A DNA stretch of 64,000 bases from Pseudorhizobium tarimense (GCF_022968135.1 NZ_JALJRA010000011.1:141718-205717); one strand, 5' to 3'; shown: positions 10,618 through 18,807, numbered from the stretch's first letter. Translations and numbers: made by a program. Notes: generated from the letters alone by a model not told the origin.

Positions 10618-11199
10618 TTGACGAAAGGCAAGCAGGTGCAGGAACAAGCGAAAGATCCGGTTCATGCCATTGCTGCGCGCCTGAAACGCGAGCGGGAGGT
10701 CAGGCACTGGTCGCTTTCCGACCTCGCTCATCGTTCCGGTGTCTCAAAGGCCATGATCAGCAAGGTCGAGCGGGGGGAGGCAAGCCCGACCGCGACAGTG
10801 CTCGGTCGTCTCTCAGGTGCATTCGGATTGCCACTCTCGGTCCTGCTGGCGTTGGCGGAGCAGGCGCCAGAGCGACTCAGACCGCATGTTGAGCAGCCGG
10901 TGTGGCACGATCCTGAAACAGGCTATATGCGGCGGGCGGTATCGCCCGCGGGCTCTGCGGTGGAACTGGTGGAGGTGTCCTTGCCGCCCAAAGTGCGTGT
11001 CCCCTATCCCGCCTCAGCATTTGCGTTTCAGCAGCAGCAAATCTGGATGATCTCGGGCGAGCTGGAGTTCTTTGAGGGAGAGGTAGTGCACCATCTCGCA
11101 AAGGGAGATTGTCTGCTTCTCGGCCCGCCGGCAGACTGTGTCTTCTTCAATGCGGGCAATGAACCTACGCATTATCTGATCACTCTCACGAGACGGTGA
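10618..11199 (+). CDS. XRE family transcriptional regulator with C-terminal cupin domain
   Basis: 193 residues: an N-terminal HTH_3 domain (about 20-75, with LSDLAHRSGVSKAMISKVERGEASPTA) followed by a cupin sensor domain (about 120-190). This architecture is common for regulators of amino-acid, polyamine and xenobiotic catabolism genes. The long frame opens with TTG 10618. GTG 10636, with an AAAGG upstream, is a reasonable alternative and keeps both domains. It is divergent from the flavin monooxygenase operon, which it probably controls through the inverted repeat at 10580-10615. Confidence 0.85.
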   Translation: MTKGKQVQEQAKDPVHAIAARLKREREVRHWSLSDLAHRSGVSKAMISKVERGEASPTATVLGRLSGAFGLPLSVLLALAEQAPERLRPHVEQPVWHDPETGYMRRAVSPAGSAVELVEVSLPPKVRVPYPASAFAFQQQQIWMISGELEFFEGEVVHHLAKGDCLLLGPPADCVFFNAGNEPTHYLITLTRR

Positions 11200-11212
11200 G
11201 GCAGGAATTCCT

Positions 11213-11239
11213 GGAACCGCGCAGTCGGGCAGCCGTTCC
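11213..11239. promoter_or_regulatory. Palindromic EcfG-type promoter upstream of the flavodoxin-like gene
   Basis: On the plus strand GGAAC (11213-11217), a 16-base spacer and CGTT (11234-11237) precede the gene starting at 11271. The box ends in GTTCC (11235-11239). The minus strand therefore also reads GGAAC-N16-GGTT, pointing back over the XRE-cupin gene. Confidence 0.75.
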
Positions 11240-11270
11240 GATGGCAGCCTTATCTTTCCAGGAGTGAAAG

Positions 11271-11882
11271 ATGTCTCTTACCGCGCTCGCCCTCAATGCC
11301 ACGCTCAAGTCTAGCGGCGGAGAACCCTCTTCGACCGACCGCATGCTCCGCCTCATCGAGGCTTCGATGAAGCCGATGGGTGTCGAGACCACTATCCTTC
11401 GACTGGCAGACTACAACATCAAGTCCGGTGTGCTTTCGGATGAAGGCGAGGGTGACGAATGGCCGAAGATCCGGCAGATGGTGCTTGACGCGGATATCCT
11501 GATCCTCGGGACGCCGATCTGGATGGGACAGCCTTCCAGCGTTGCCAAGCGTGCGCTGGAGCGGATGGACGCCTTTCTCAGCGAAACAGACGATCAGGGG
11601 AGGATGGTATCGTACGGACGCGTGGCTGCGGTTGCGGTTGTCGGCAACGAGGACGGTGTGCACCACGTTTCGGCCGAGCTTTACCAGGCGCTGAGCGACG
11701 TCGGCTTCACCATCCCCGCCAACGCCGTGGCCTACTGGGTCGGGGAAGCAATGAACAGCACCAACTTTAGCGATCTCGAGAAGATCCCGGAGAAGGTCAC
11801 CAGCACCGTTGGCATGCTCGCCCGCAACACGGTCCATCTCGCGAAGCTGTTGAAGGACAACCAGTATCCCGGCGAGAAGTAA
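11271..11882 (+). CDS. Flavodoxin-fold NAD(P)H-dependent FMN reductase family protein
   Basis: 203-residue flavodoxin-like fold protein. The N-terminal phosphate loop (LNATLKSSGGEPSSTDRML, about residues 8-26) and the flavin-contact block LILGTPIWMGQPSSVAKRALERMD (about 75-98; key residues T-P-I-W and S-S) match NADPH-dependent FMN reductases and quinone reductases. A CCAGGAGTGAAAG ribosome site precedes the ATG. The promoter at 11213-11237 suggests general-stress control, consistent with a protective quinone-reduction role (inference). It converges with the cytochrome bd operon with no spare bases. Confidence 0.82.
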   Translation: MSLTALALNATLKSSGGEPSSTDRMLRLIEASMKPMGVETTILRLADYNIKSGVLSDEGEGDEWPKIRQMVLDADILILGTPIWMGQPSSVAKRALERMDAFLSETDDQGRMVSYGRVAAVAVVGNEDGVHHVSAELYQALSDVGFTIPANAVAYWVGEAMNSTNFSDLEKIPEKVTSTVGMLARNTVHLAKLLKDNQYPGEK

Positions 11883-11996
11883 TCAGGCGCCAAGCCAGAG
11901 CTTGATCAGCAATCCCACGGTCGCGACGCAGACCACACCGGCAAGCCAAAGTCCGATGAACCAGAGGATCCGCTTGCCGGTACCAGGGCCGGGCAT
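11883..11996 (-). CDS. DUF2474 small membrane subunit of cytochrome bd-type oxidase
   Basis: 37-residue single-pass protein: a short basic N-terminus, then one hydrophobic helix from RILWFIGLWLAG to GLLIKLWLG. This is the CydX-like DUF2474 protein that commonly closes cyd/cio operons and stabilises the oxidase. The ATG shares bases with the cydB stop (11996-11998), so it is translationally coupled. Its TGA (11883-11885) lies directly after the stop of the convergent flavodoxin-like gene. Confidence 0.85.
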   Translation of the reverse strand: MPGPGTGKRILWFIGLWLAGVVCVATVGLLIKLWLGA

Positions 11997-13000
11997 CAGT
12001 GGTAGCCCTCTTCCGGATCGACCTTGCCGCGGAAAACCCAGTAGGCATAGGTCGTGTAGGCGAGGATCAGCGGAACCAGCACCGCAGCACCGACCAGGAG
12101 GAAGGCCAGGCTCTCGTCGGGCGCGGCGGCATCCCAGATCGTCACCGATGTGGGGACGATGTAGGGGTAGAAGCTGATGCCGATGCCCGCGTAGCCGAGG
12201 ACGAATAGGCCGAGCGAGGCAATGAACGGGCGCGTATCATGAAGCGTGCGAAGCCCGTGAACCAGCGTCAGGAAGCACCCCGCAACAAGCAGGGGAACGA
12301 TAACGCTGAACGCCGCCGTCGGCCAGCTGAACCAGCGCTCGAGATAAAGAGGTTCAAGGAACGGCGTCCATAGGCTGACGGACCCCATGGCGAGAAGCGT
12401 GGCGACGCCCGACAGGTAAGCGTAGTGGCGGGCGCGATGCGCAAGGTCGCCGGTCGTTTTCATCACGAGCCACGTCGCGCCGAGCAGCGCATAGCCGACG
12501 AGGACCGCAAAGCCGGTTGCTACGGAGAACGGCGTTAGCCAGTCCCACCAGCCGCCGGCATAGGCGCGGTTCTCGACAGGAATGCCTTGCACCAGGGCGC
12601 CGAGCGCCACGCCCTGCGCGAAAGCTGCGACGGCTGACCCGCCGGTAAAGGCCCAGTTCCAGAGTCCTTCCGCGCGGCGCGAGCGCCATCGGTACTCAAA
12701 GGCGACGCCTCGAAAGATGAGGCCGAGCAGCATCGCGATGATCGGCGCATAGAGCGCCGGCAGGATGGTCGCATAGGCAAGCGGGAAGACCGCGAGAAGG
12801 CCTCCGCCGCCCAAGACGAGCCAGGTCTCGTTGCCGTCCCAGACAGGTGCAACGCTGTTCATCATCACGTCCTTGTCGCGCTTGTCGGGAAAAAGCGGGA
12901 AGAGGATCCCAACTCCAAGGTCGAACCCGTCAAGGATCACGTAGGCGAGGACGGCGAAGGCAATGATCGCCGCCCAGATGAACGCGAGATCAATTTCCAT
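11996..13000 (-). CDS. cydB: Cytochrome bd ubiquinol oxidase subunit II (CydB/CioB)
   Basis: 334-residue integral membrane subunit with eight or more hydrophobic segments. The conserved opening with LDGFDLGVGILFP and the PVWDGNETWLVLGGG segment (about residues 51-65) are diagnostic for CydB. With CydA it forms a quinol oxidase reducing O2 to water. It overlaps the cydA 3' end by 11 bases and is followed by the coupled DUF2474 gene. Confidence 0.95.
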   Translation of the reverse strand: MEIDLAFIWAAIIAFAVLAYVILDGFDLGVGILFPLFPDKRDKDVMMNSVAPVWDGNETWLVLGGGGLLAVFPLAYATILPALYAPIIAMLLGLIFRGVAFEYRWRSRRAEGLWNWAFTGGSAVAAFAQGVALGALVQGIPVENRAYAGGWWDWLTPFSVATGFAVLVGYALLGATWLVMKTTGDLAHRARHYAYLSGVATLLAMGSVSLWTPFLEPLYLERWFSWPTAAFSVIVPLLVAGCFLTLVHGLRTLHDTRPFIASLGLFVLGYAGIGISFYPYIVPTSVTIWDAAAPDESLAFLLVGAAVLVPLILAYTTYAYWVFRGKVDPEEGYH

Positions 13001-14408
13001 GATGATCGTACTCCTGCTTGCGGGCGAGGTGAGGTGCCGGGGTGATGCCGGCCGTACGGATCGGGCCCTCGTCGAGATCGCCGAGCGGGTCGCGCGGCAA
13101 TCTGGATATCAGGCGGAGGATGTAGAACGTGCCCGCACCGAAGACCAGGAAGTAGACGATGATGAAGGCCACCAGCGACGAGCCCACAGCGGGAGCGGAA
13201 ATGGGAGAGACCGAATCCGCCGTCAGCAGGTGCCCGTAGACGGTGAACGGCTGCCGGCCCACTTCCGTCGTGACCCACCCGGCCAGGACGGCGATGAAGC
13301 CGGCCGGGCCCATGACCAGGGCGGCGCGATGCAGCCCGTCACTCTGGTAGAACGTGCCACGCCGGCGGCACCACAGGCTCCAGAGGCCGAGGCCAAGCAT
13401 CGAGAAGCCGAGCAGGATCATGATGCGGAAAGACCAGAAGACAATCGGCACCGGCGGATGCAGTTCCTCGGGAACTGTGTCGAGTCCCGGAAGCGGCGCG
13501 TTGAGGTCGTGCTTCAGGATGAGGCTGGAGAGCTTAGGGATCTCGATCGCATAGTCGACACGGTTTTCGTCCGGATTGGGTATGCCGAACAGGATGAGGG
13601 GGCCCCCATCTGGATGACTTTCGTAGTGACCTTCCATCGCCATCACCTTGGTCGGCTGATGCTCGAGCGTGTTGAGGCCATGCATGTCTCCAGCCAGGAT
13701 CTGCAGCGGCGCTACGATCGTCAGCATCCACATCGCCATCGAGAACATAGTGCCGGCGCGCAGCGGCGAAGTGTGGCGAAGAAGATGAAGCGCACCAACT
13801 GCCCCGACGACCAGAGCGGTCGTCAAATAGGCCGCGAGCACCATGTGCACGAGGCGGTAGGGGAAGGACGGGTTGAAGATGATCGCCCACCAGTCCTCAG
13901 GCACGAACTGGCCGGCCTCGTTCATGCCGAAGCCCTGGGGGGTCTGCATCCAAGAGTTCACGGCCAGGATCCAGGTTGCCGACATCAGCGTGCCGAAGGC
14001 GACCATCAAGGTTGCGAAGAAGTGGAGCCGCGGACCTACGCGATGCCGCCCGAACAGCATCACCCCAAGGAAGCCCGCCTCCAGAAAAAAGGCAGAAAGG
14101 ACCTCGTATCCCATTAGCGGACCGATGACTGGACCTGCCTTGTCGGAGAACACGCTCCAGTTCGTGCCGAACTGGTAGGACATGACGATACCGGAGACGA
14201 CGCCCATGCCGAAGGCCAAGGCGAAGATCGTCTTCCAGAAGTCAAAGAGCTCTATGTAGACTTCTTTCTTGGTCCAGAGCCACAGGCCCTGCAGCACGGC
14301 GAGGTAGCTTGCGAGGCCGATGGAGAAGGCGGGGAAGATGATGTGGAACGAGACCGTGAAAGCGAACTGGAAGCGAGCCAGAACGAGGGCATCCAGATTT
14401 TCGAACAT
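12990..14408 (-). CDS. cydA: Cytochrome bd ubiquinol oxidase subunit I (CydA/CioA, short Q-loop)
   Basis: 472 residues, carrying the heme ligands and quinol site. The N-terminus (LARFQFAFTVSFHIIFPAFS; His near residue 22) supplies a heme b595/d ligand. GDMHGLNTLEHQPTKVMAMEGH (about 235-256) is the conserved quinol-side loop region, and MILLGFSMLGLGLW follows. The length and short Q-loop indicate the cyanide-insensitive CIO-type branch rather than E. coli-type CydA. First gene of the operon; no clear FNR-type site was seen upstream. Confidence 0.95.
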   Translation of the reverse strand: MFENLDALVLARFQFAFTVSFHIIFPAFSIGLASYLAVLQGLWLWTKKEVYIELFDFWKTIFALAFGMGVVSGIVMSYQFGTNWSVFSDKAGPVIGPLMGYEVLSAFFLEAGFLGVMLFGRHRVGPRLHFFATLMVAFGTLMSATWILAVNSWMQTPQGFGMNEAGQFVPEDWWAIIFNPSFPYRLVHMVLAAYLTTALVVGAVGALHLLRHTSPLRAGTMFSMAMWMLTIVAPLQILAGDMHGLNTLEHQPTKVMAMEGHYESHPDGGPLILFGIPNPDENRVDYAIEIPKLSSLILKHDLNAPLPGLDTVPEELHPPVPIVFWSFRIMILLGFSMLGLGLWSLWCRRRGTFYQSDGLHRAALVMGPAGFIAVLAGWVTTEVGRQPFTVYGHLLTADSVSPISAPAVGSSLVAFIIVYFLVFGAGTFYILRLISRLPRDPLGDLDEGPIRTAGITPAPHLARKQEYDHHGN

Positions 14409-14711
14409 GAGCTCCGCACCTCGGCCGTTGGACGCCGGCAGTTCCGGCTTCGCTCCCTAAGATGTTTTAATGCTCCCGAAGGTCAATACGGGCGCATCGC
14501 CGCAGCGGGGCAGTATGCCGCATCAGCCGCGATGAGGTATTTCGCCGCAGATTTCTCGGGCGGCGGATGCTTGAGCTGCCCGAGAGACCAAAGCTTACAG
14601 TTCCTTGGGCGATCCGATCGAGCGACGCCTTGCCTGGATCGCTCATAATCCTCAGGAACATAAGTCTCCGCGCATTGGTTCTGAGATTACCAACTCAAGA
14701 AGGAGGCACAG
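14409..14711. other. Intergenic region between cydA and the small stress-gene operon
   Basis: Three hundred bases between divergent genes. I see no convincing protein-coding frame, tRNA or FNR/ANR palindrome. The only clear signal is the EcfG-type promoter at 14655-14680 for the rightward operon. The cydA promoter must also lie here but cannot be picked out by eye. Confidence 0.5.
14655..14680 (+). promoter_or_regulatory. EcfG-type general-stress promoter
   Basis: GGAAC (14655-14659), a 17-base spacer and GGTT (14677-14680). It lies 31 bases before the start at 14712, in the correct orientation for the three-gene operon of small proteins. Confidence 0.7.
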
Positions 14712-14981
14712 ATGAGCAAATCCGTGGAGACGACCGATCACAAGGAAATCCGTGGTTGGGTTGAAGAGCGTGGAGGCCATCCGGCACGCGTCAAGACGTC
14801 CGGCGAAGGCGGGATCCTACGGGTAGACTTCGGCGAACCCGAGGACTCTCTTGAGCAGATCAGCTGGGACGACTTCTTCTCGATCTTCGATGAAAACGAG
14901 CTCTGCTTCCTCTACCAGGAAGAAACGTCAGGTGGAAAAACCAGCCGCTTCAACAAGTTCGTCTCCCGCAGCAAGCACTGA
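14712..14981 (+). CDS. Hypothetical small acidic stress protein (89 aa)
   Basis: 89 residues, acidic, with no signal peptide or membrane segment. The N-terminal part (DHKEIRGWVEERGGHPARVK) resembles short rhizobial proteins often mislabelled as glucan branching enzyme. The rest, with LEQISWDDFFSIFDENELCFLYQEE, looks globular. An AAGGAGGCACAG ribosome site precedes the ATG. It heads an operon of three short genes behind an EcfG-type promoter. Function unknown. Confidence 0.75.
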   Translation: MSKSVETTDHKEIRGWVEERGGHPARVKTSGEGGILRVDFGEPEDSLEQISWDDFFSIFDENELCFLYQEETSGGKTSRFNKFVSRSKH

Positions 14982-15002
14982 CACGAGAAACAGGAGGCCA
15001 AA

Positions 15003-15209
15003 ATGGCAACCTCAAAGCACTTCCGGCAGGACCGCCCGAGCGACGCGGATCTGCAAGGCAATCCCGGGATAGGCACATCGAAAGGCCGGCACGGGCATCT
15101 GGTCGAAGGTGACATCCAGGGCGAGAACACCGAGGAAGGCGACGTGCTGAATGACACGCTTCCGTCCGGTGGCATTGATCCGGAGCAGCGCGGCCGCGAC
15201 AACAAGTAG
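15003..15209 (+). CDS. Hypothetical small hydrophilic protein (68 aa)
   Basis: 68 residues, rich in Gly, Asp, Glu and Asn with almost no hydrophobic core, so probably disordered. An ACAGGAGG ribosome site lies just upstream, 21 bases after the previous stop. Segments such as GNPGIGTSKG and EEGDVLNDTLPSGGIDP recur in short stress-induced rhizobial proteins. Second gene of the stress operon. No function can be assigned. Confidence 0.7.
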   Translation: MATSKHFRQDRPSDADLQGNPGIGTSKGRHGHLVEGDIQGENTEEGDVLNDTLPSGGIDPEQRGRDNK

Positions 15210-15226
15210 CGAAAGCGAGACGTGAC

Positions 15227-15475
15227 ATGCAAGGCAACAAGACACATCAACAACAACGCGACATCATCGAGAAGCGCGTCAATACCTCCAATGCCGGCGA
15301 GGACTTCGATGCGCGCGCTGACCTCGAGCGCAACGAGGCTGCGCGAGAAGCCTACCGCAAAGGCGACACTCTCAGCATGAAGGCGGCGGAGCTTTCCATG
15401 AATGAAAACGATCCGGCGATCGTGCGGGGCGTCAACCAGGAAAGCGAGCACAACAAGCATTCTGGTTCCGAGTAA
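15227..15475 (+). CDS. Hypothetical small hydrophilic protein (82 aa)
   Basis: 82 residues, highly charged and probably helical or disordered (EKRVNTSNAGEDFDARADLERNEAAREAYRKG, key charged repeats). It has no membrane segment. Third gene of the operon, 17 bases after the preceding stop, and followed by a GC-rich hairpin at 15480-15510. The composition resembles hydrophilin-like stress proteins (inference). Confidence 0.7.
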   Translation: MQGNKTHQQQRDIIEKRVNTSNAGEDFDARADLERNEAAREAYRKGDTLSMKAAELSMNENDPAIVRGVNQESEHNKHSGSE

Positions 15476-15479
15476 CAAG

Positions 15480-15510
15480 GCGGGGGAGGGCTAATCGCCT
15501 CCTCCCCCGC
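15480..15510. terminator. GC-rich hairpin between convergent genes
   Basis: GCGGGGGAGG (15480-15489) pairs perfectly with CCTCCCCCGC (15501-15510) around an 11-base loop. It sits between the stop of the small-protein operon and the stop of the convergent EEP gene. There is no T-run, so it may act as a transcription block or an mRNA stabiliser rather than a canonical terminator. Confidence 0.55.
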
Positions 15511-15515
15511 AAATG

Positions 15516-16271
15516 CTAGATTCGGATCGTTGCCAGCAGTGGCAGATGGTCGGATGCACGGCGGGTCAGGCGCGTCGAGACAACCTGCGTTTCCACAACC
15601 TGGATCTCCTGGGAAACGAAGATGTGATCGAGGCGCATGAATGGGTAACGTGATGGAAACGTCCTGCGCAAACCGGATCCCGATGCGCGTTGCGCGTCCT
15701 TCAGATGACTGGCGAACTGCTTGTAGGCTGCCGAGCGCCCGACGGAGTTCAGGTCGCCGATCAGTATCCGCGAGGTTTCCCGGCAGGATGGATGTCCGAG
15801 CCAGGTTGGGCCGAGAAGGGACGACGCCTGTTGCATCCGGTCTCGCGCACGGAGACCGAGATGCGTGTTAAAGATCTGAAATTGCTTGTCTCCGGCTGTC
15901 ACTTCCACCCAGACCGCACCGCGCTGCTCACCGGTAGACGGCAACATTCCCCCCTTTACGAACCTCATCGGAAGCGCAGTCAGGATGGCGTCGCCGTAGC
16001 GCTCTTCAGCGACATGCAGTGCAGCGTGGAAGTGAAACTCCATCTTCAGAAGCGAGGCAATGATATGAGCCTGATCTGTGCCGCCTGTGCGCCGGCGGCC
16101 GACGTCCAGTTCCTGCAGGCCAATGATATCGGGTGATAGTTCGGCTATAACTTCGGCAATACGCGCCGGATCAAGCTTTCCGTCTGTGCCGATGCAGCTG
16201 TGAACGTTATAGCTCAGGATTTTGAGGAGGCGCCCAAACAGGGGCTCGGTCTGCGGTTCTTGGGATGCCAT
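15516..16271 (-). CDS. Endonuclease/exonuclease/phosphatase (EEP) family protein
   Basis: 251 residues from ATG 16271. Catalytic blocks of the EEP metal-dependent phosphodiesterase fold are ILSYNVHSCIG (Asn), IGLQELDVGR (Glu), FNTHLGL (His), LIGDLNS (Asp, Asn) and the terminal SDHLPL (Asp, His). An upstream in-frame ATG at 16382 would run past the promoter, so the shorter form is chosen. Its neighbours, an LPG-synthase-like membrane protein and a two-HKD phospholipase D, form a recurring trio that suggests membrane-lipid or head-group processing (inference). Confidence 0.85.
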   Translation of the reverse strand: MASQEPQTEPLFGRLLKILSYNVHSCIGTDGKLDPARIAEVIAELSPDIIGLQELDVGRRRTGGTDQAHIIASLLKMEFHFHAALHVAEERYGDAILTALPMRFVKGGMLPSTGEQRGAVWVEVTAGDKQFQIFNTHLGLRARDRMQQASSLLGPTWLGHPSCRETSRILIGDLNSVGRSAAYKQFASHLKDAQRASGSGLRRTFPSRYPFMRLDHIFVSQEIQVVETQVVSTRLTRRASDHLPLLATIRI

Positions 16272-16278
16272 GCAGCAG

Positions 16279-16305
16279 GGAACCCGTTCGTCTTGCTTTC
16301 GTTCC
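16279..16305. promoter_or_regulatory. Bidirectional palindromic EcfG-type promoter
   Basis: Plus strand: GGAAC (16279-16283), 16 bases, CGTT (16300-16303), directed at the gene starting at 16333. Minus strand: GGAAC (complement of 16301-16305), 16 bases, GGTT (complement of 16281-16284), directed at the gene starting at 16271. The two promoters share the same 27 bases. Confidence 0.8.
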
Positions 16306-16332
16306 CTGCTAGCAGATAACGAAGGGGGAGAA

Positions 16333-17274
16333 ATGATCACCAGGCAGCGTCTGTTAAAGTTGGCCGTTCTCGCTGCCATCATCTTCGCCGCGATAATGGT
16401 CTATCGAAGTCTCGGACGCTATACCTGGTCTGAATTCACCGCTTCCGTGCAGGCCATTCCGGCGGGTCATTTGTTGACCTCGTTCGGGTTCGTAATCGCT
16501 TCCTATTGCTGTCTCACCGGATTTGATTGGCTTGCGGTAAGATATGCAGGTCACCCTCTCCGTTATCCTCGGACGGCGGTTGCCTCTTTCACGAGCTTGT
16601 CGATCGGTCACAATGTCGGGCTGGCGGCGTTAAGCAGCGGGGCCGTCCGCTATCGTTTTTACTCGCGCTGGGGCCTGTCCCCTGAGCAGGTGGCGAAGGT
16701 AATCGTCTTCTGCGGCTTCACGGTCGCCGTAGGGCTTCAAACTCTCGCGGCAATCGCCCTCCTGTCCTCGCCCAACGGGCGAGGAGACATGCTGGGGCTT
16801 TCTTCCGAGGCATCGGTTGTTCTCGGGATCGCCATCCTTTCATTGCCGGCCGCCTACCTCCTCCTCTGCTGGCGCGTGAGGCGGTCGCTGGTCCTCGGCC
16901 GCTGGCGTTTGGAGCCACCTTCGCTTCGGCTGGCGGTGGGGCAAGTCGTCGTCGGTACCCTCAATTTCGCCTGCGTCGCCGGCGCAATCCACCAACTCCT
17001 GCTCGCTGTCGCGCAGGTGAGGTATCTGGAGGTTGCGACAGCCTATGTGACCTCGAACATCGCAGCCCTCATCAGCCATGTTCCCGGCGGACTAGGTGTG
17101 TTGGAGGCGACCATGCTTGGCCTGCTTCCGCATGCCGGTGCGATCGGAGCACTTGTTGTCTTCCGCGTGCTCTATTTCTTCGTTCCATTGATGATCGGCG
17201 TGCCTACGCTGATCATCAGCGAGGCCTATTTCCGCCGCCAGCCGCCCAGGCTACCCGAGCAGGCGACGGGATAG
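16333..17274 (+). CDS. Lysylphosphatidylglycerol synthase transmembrane-domain protein (UPF0104)
   Basis: 313-residue integral membrane protein with about eight hydrophobic helices. It matches the flippase-like LPG_synthase_TM domain (LSIGHNVGLAALSSGAVRYRFYSRWG, about residues 94-119, and HVPGGLGVLEATMLGLL, about 253-269) without the C-terminal aminoacyl-transferase domain of MprF. A GAAGGGGGAG ribosome site supports ATG 16333. It probably moves or modifies a membrane lipid or isoprenoid-linked substrate (inference). Its last 24 bases overlap the convergent phospholipase D gene. Confidence 0.85.
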   Translation: MITRQRLLKLAVLAAIIFAAIMVYRSLGRYTWSEFTASVQAIPAGHLLTSFGFVIASYCCLTGFDWLAVRYAGHPLRYPRTAVASFTSLSIGHNVGLAALSSGAVRYRFYSRWGLSPEQVAKVIVFCGFTVAVGLQTLAAIALLSSPNGRGDMLGLSSEASVVLGIAILSLPAAYLLLCWRVRRSLVLGRWRLEPPSLRLAVGQVVVGTLNFACVAGAIHQLLLAVAQVRYLEVATAYVTSNIAALISHVPGGLGVLEATMLGLLPHAGAIGALVVFRVLYFFVPLMIGVPTLIISEAYFRRQPPRLPEQATG

Positions 17275-18753
17275 GCGCATCACCGATCGCTTGACAAGAA
17301 CTGCCATCGGGCGGATCGGCCAGAAAGGTTGTTTGGGATCGAGAATGCCGGTGCCAACGAGCGATTCCGTATCGCCTTCGCCGGAACTGACGTCGAACGG
17401 CCTCAGGCATCGGGCATTGCCGTTCATGCGGTCGATGGCGGCAATCAACGAACCCGTATCTTCTACCGCGCGCGAGAACTCTTCAGGCGAGCAGCCGAGA
17501 TGTTCAGCAAGTAGATCGTCCCTGGCAGCCGTGACGGCACGGCGTCCCTCCGGCGAACGGGTCTCGACGGCAATGTCGCATTCCGTATCCAGCCCTTCGG
17601 AACGGTTGTTGAGGTTGGAGGACCCCACCCGAACGAACCGATCATCGACAATGATCACCTTGGAGTGGATGATGATCTCTTTTTCGCCGCCTTTGCCATC
17701 GGGCGTGACTGCATAATAGACCCGCAGCCTCCCATACCGATCCGCACGCTTCAGGCGGCGGATCAACCGGGTGCGGTTCCGTCCCATCATCGCCTGCTCG
17801 ATAAACCCATGGGATTCGCGTGTGACGACAACGACCACTTCCGGTCCGTTGCGCGCCTTCAGGCGCTTTGCGAGCGTGCGCGCGACGCCGAAGGAAGCGA
17901 GATACTGCGTCTCGATGTAAAGGTGGCGCTCGGCCGCACGCAACGCTTCATGGGTCAGCTTGATCGCTTCCCTGTGGCCCCTGCGCCCTTTCCAGTTCCA
18001 GGCCTCTGTCAAGGCGAGGGCAGTGTTGCAATCGGTCACTGCGGGAAGCAGGTCCTCGGGCCACGGATTGCCAGAGGTTGTCGCCTTCGTCGGCTCCAGC
18101 GCCTCACCCGTCAGCCTGCGCCACCGCTCCCGCGCCAGGTCGGCAACGAAGAGTGCCGGTGGGCCACTGACAATCATCTGGACGTCGTGGACGGGCCCAT
18201 AAAGCGTTCCATCGGGCGATACACGGCGTGGATTGTCGATCCTGTGATCTCTTTCGTCCCACCGCCGCGCGGTCAGATCGATGCCACCGAGAAAGGCGGT
18301 ACGATCGTCGACCGCCACGATCTTCTGGTGGTGGCTGGCGCGCAGCGGATGATCGAAATCGAACTTCAACGTGATGCGGGGATGGTCGCTCCAGTCCATG
18401 CGGCCAAAGAGCTTTAGGCTCTTGCTGGAGTAGAGGGGGCCCATGCCCCAAACCAGCAGCCGAACTTCCAGATCGGGCTGCGTCTCGACGAGATGCCGCA
18501 GAAGCTCGCCCAGTGTCTGTTCCGAAGTCTCAGGGCGAAGGCGGATATCCGGATTGAAGTCCCAGCCGATGATGAAGATCGATCGCTGCGCCTGGCGAAG
18601 AACCTGATCAAGGCGCCGGTAATAGTCGGCCCCGTCAATGAGAAACGCGACTTTCTCTGCGCGCGCGCTACGCCACGCATTGCGTCCTGGCTTGATGATG
18701 GGATTGTGCTGCGCCTGTTGCTGCGTCTTATCTACCGTTGCCGTCACGTCCAC
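17251..18753 (-). CDS. Phospholipase D / cardiolipin synthase-like protein, two HKD motifs
   Basis: 500 residues with both catalytic HKD motifs: HHQKIVAVDDRTAFLGGID (about 140-158) and HSKVIIVDDRFVRVGSSNLNNRS (about 368-390). This is the duplicated PLD fold that forms a phosphohistidine intermediate. No strong N-terminal membrane anchor is present, unlike classical cardiolipin synthases, so it is closer to the soluble PLD-like group; there is one hydrophobic stretch near the C-terminus. It has its own EcfG-type promoter at 18783-18807 and overlaps the LPG-synthase-like gene at the 3' end. Confidence 0.87.
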   Translation of the reverse strand: MDVTATVDKTQQQAQHNPIIKPGRNAWRSARAEKVAFLIDGADYYRRLDQVLRQAQRSIFIIGWDFNPDIRLRPETSEQTLGELLRHLVETQPDLEVRLLVWGMGPLYSSKSLKLFGRMDWSDHPRITLKFDFDHPLRASHHQKIVAVDDRTAFLGGIDLTARRWDERDHRIDNPRRVSPDGTLYGPVHDVQMIVSGPPALFVADLARERWRRLTGEALEPTKATTSGNPWPEDLLPAVTDCNTALALTEAWNWKGRRGHREAIKLTHEALRAAERHLYIETQYLASFGVARTLAKRLKARNGPEVVVVVTRESHGFIEQAMMGRNRTRLIRRLKRADRYGRLRVYYAVTPDGKGGEKEIIIHSKVIIVDDRFVRVGSSNLNNRSEGLDTECDIAVETRSPEGRRAVTAARDDLLAEHLGCSPEEFSRAVEDTGSLIAAIDRMNGNARCLRPFDVSSGEGDTESLVGTGILDPKQPFWPIRPMAVLVKRSVMRLSRRLLG

Positions 18754-18782
18754 CTATGCGCCCCGATCTGCGATCGCAGGAG

Positions 18783-18807
18783 AACGCATTTTGTTCCAGC
18801 TTGTTCC
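18783..18807 (-). promoter_or_regulatory. EcfG-type general-stress promoter for the phospholipase D gene
   Basis: On the minus strand GGAAC (18807-18803), a 16-base spacer and exact CGTT (18786-18783). The -10 is 30 bases upstream of the start at 18753. Confidence 0.8.

Noticed and set aside
12963..14117. 384-codon plus-strand open frame across the cytochrome bd operon
   Set aside because: Antisense shadow of cydA, rich in Arg, Glu and His, with no domain features.
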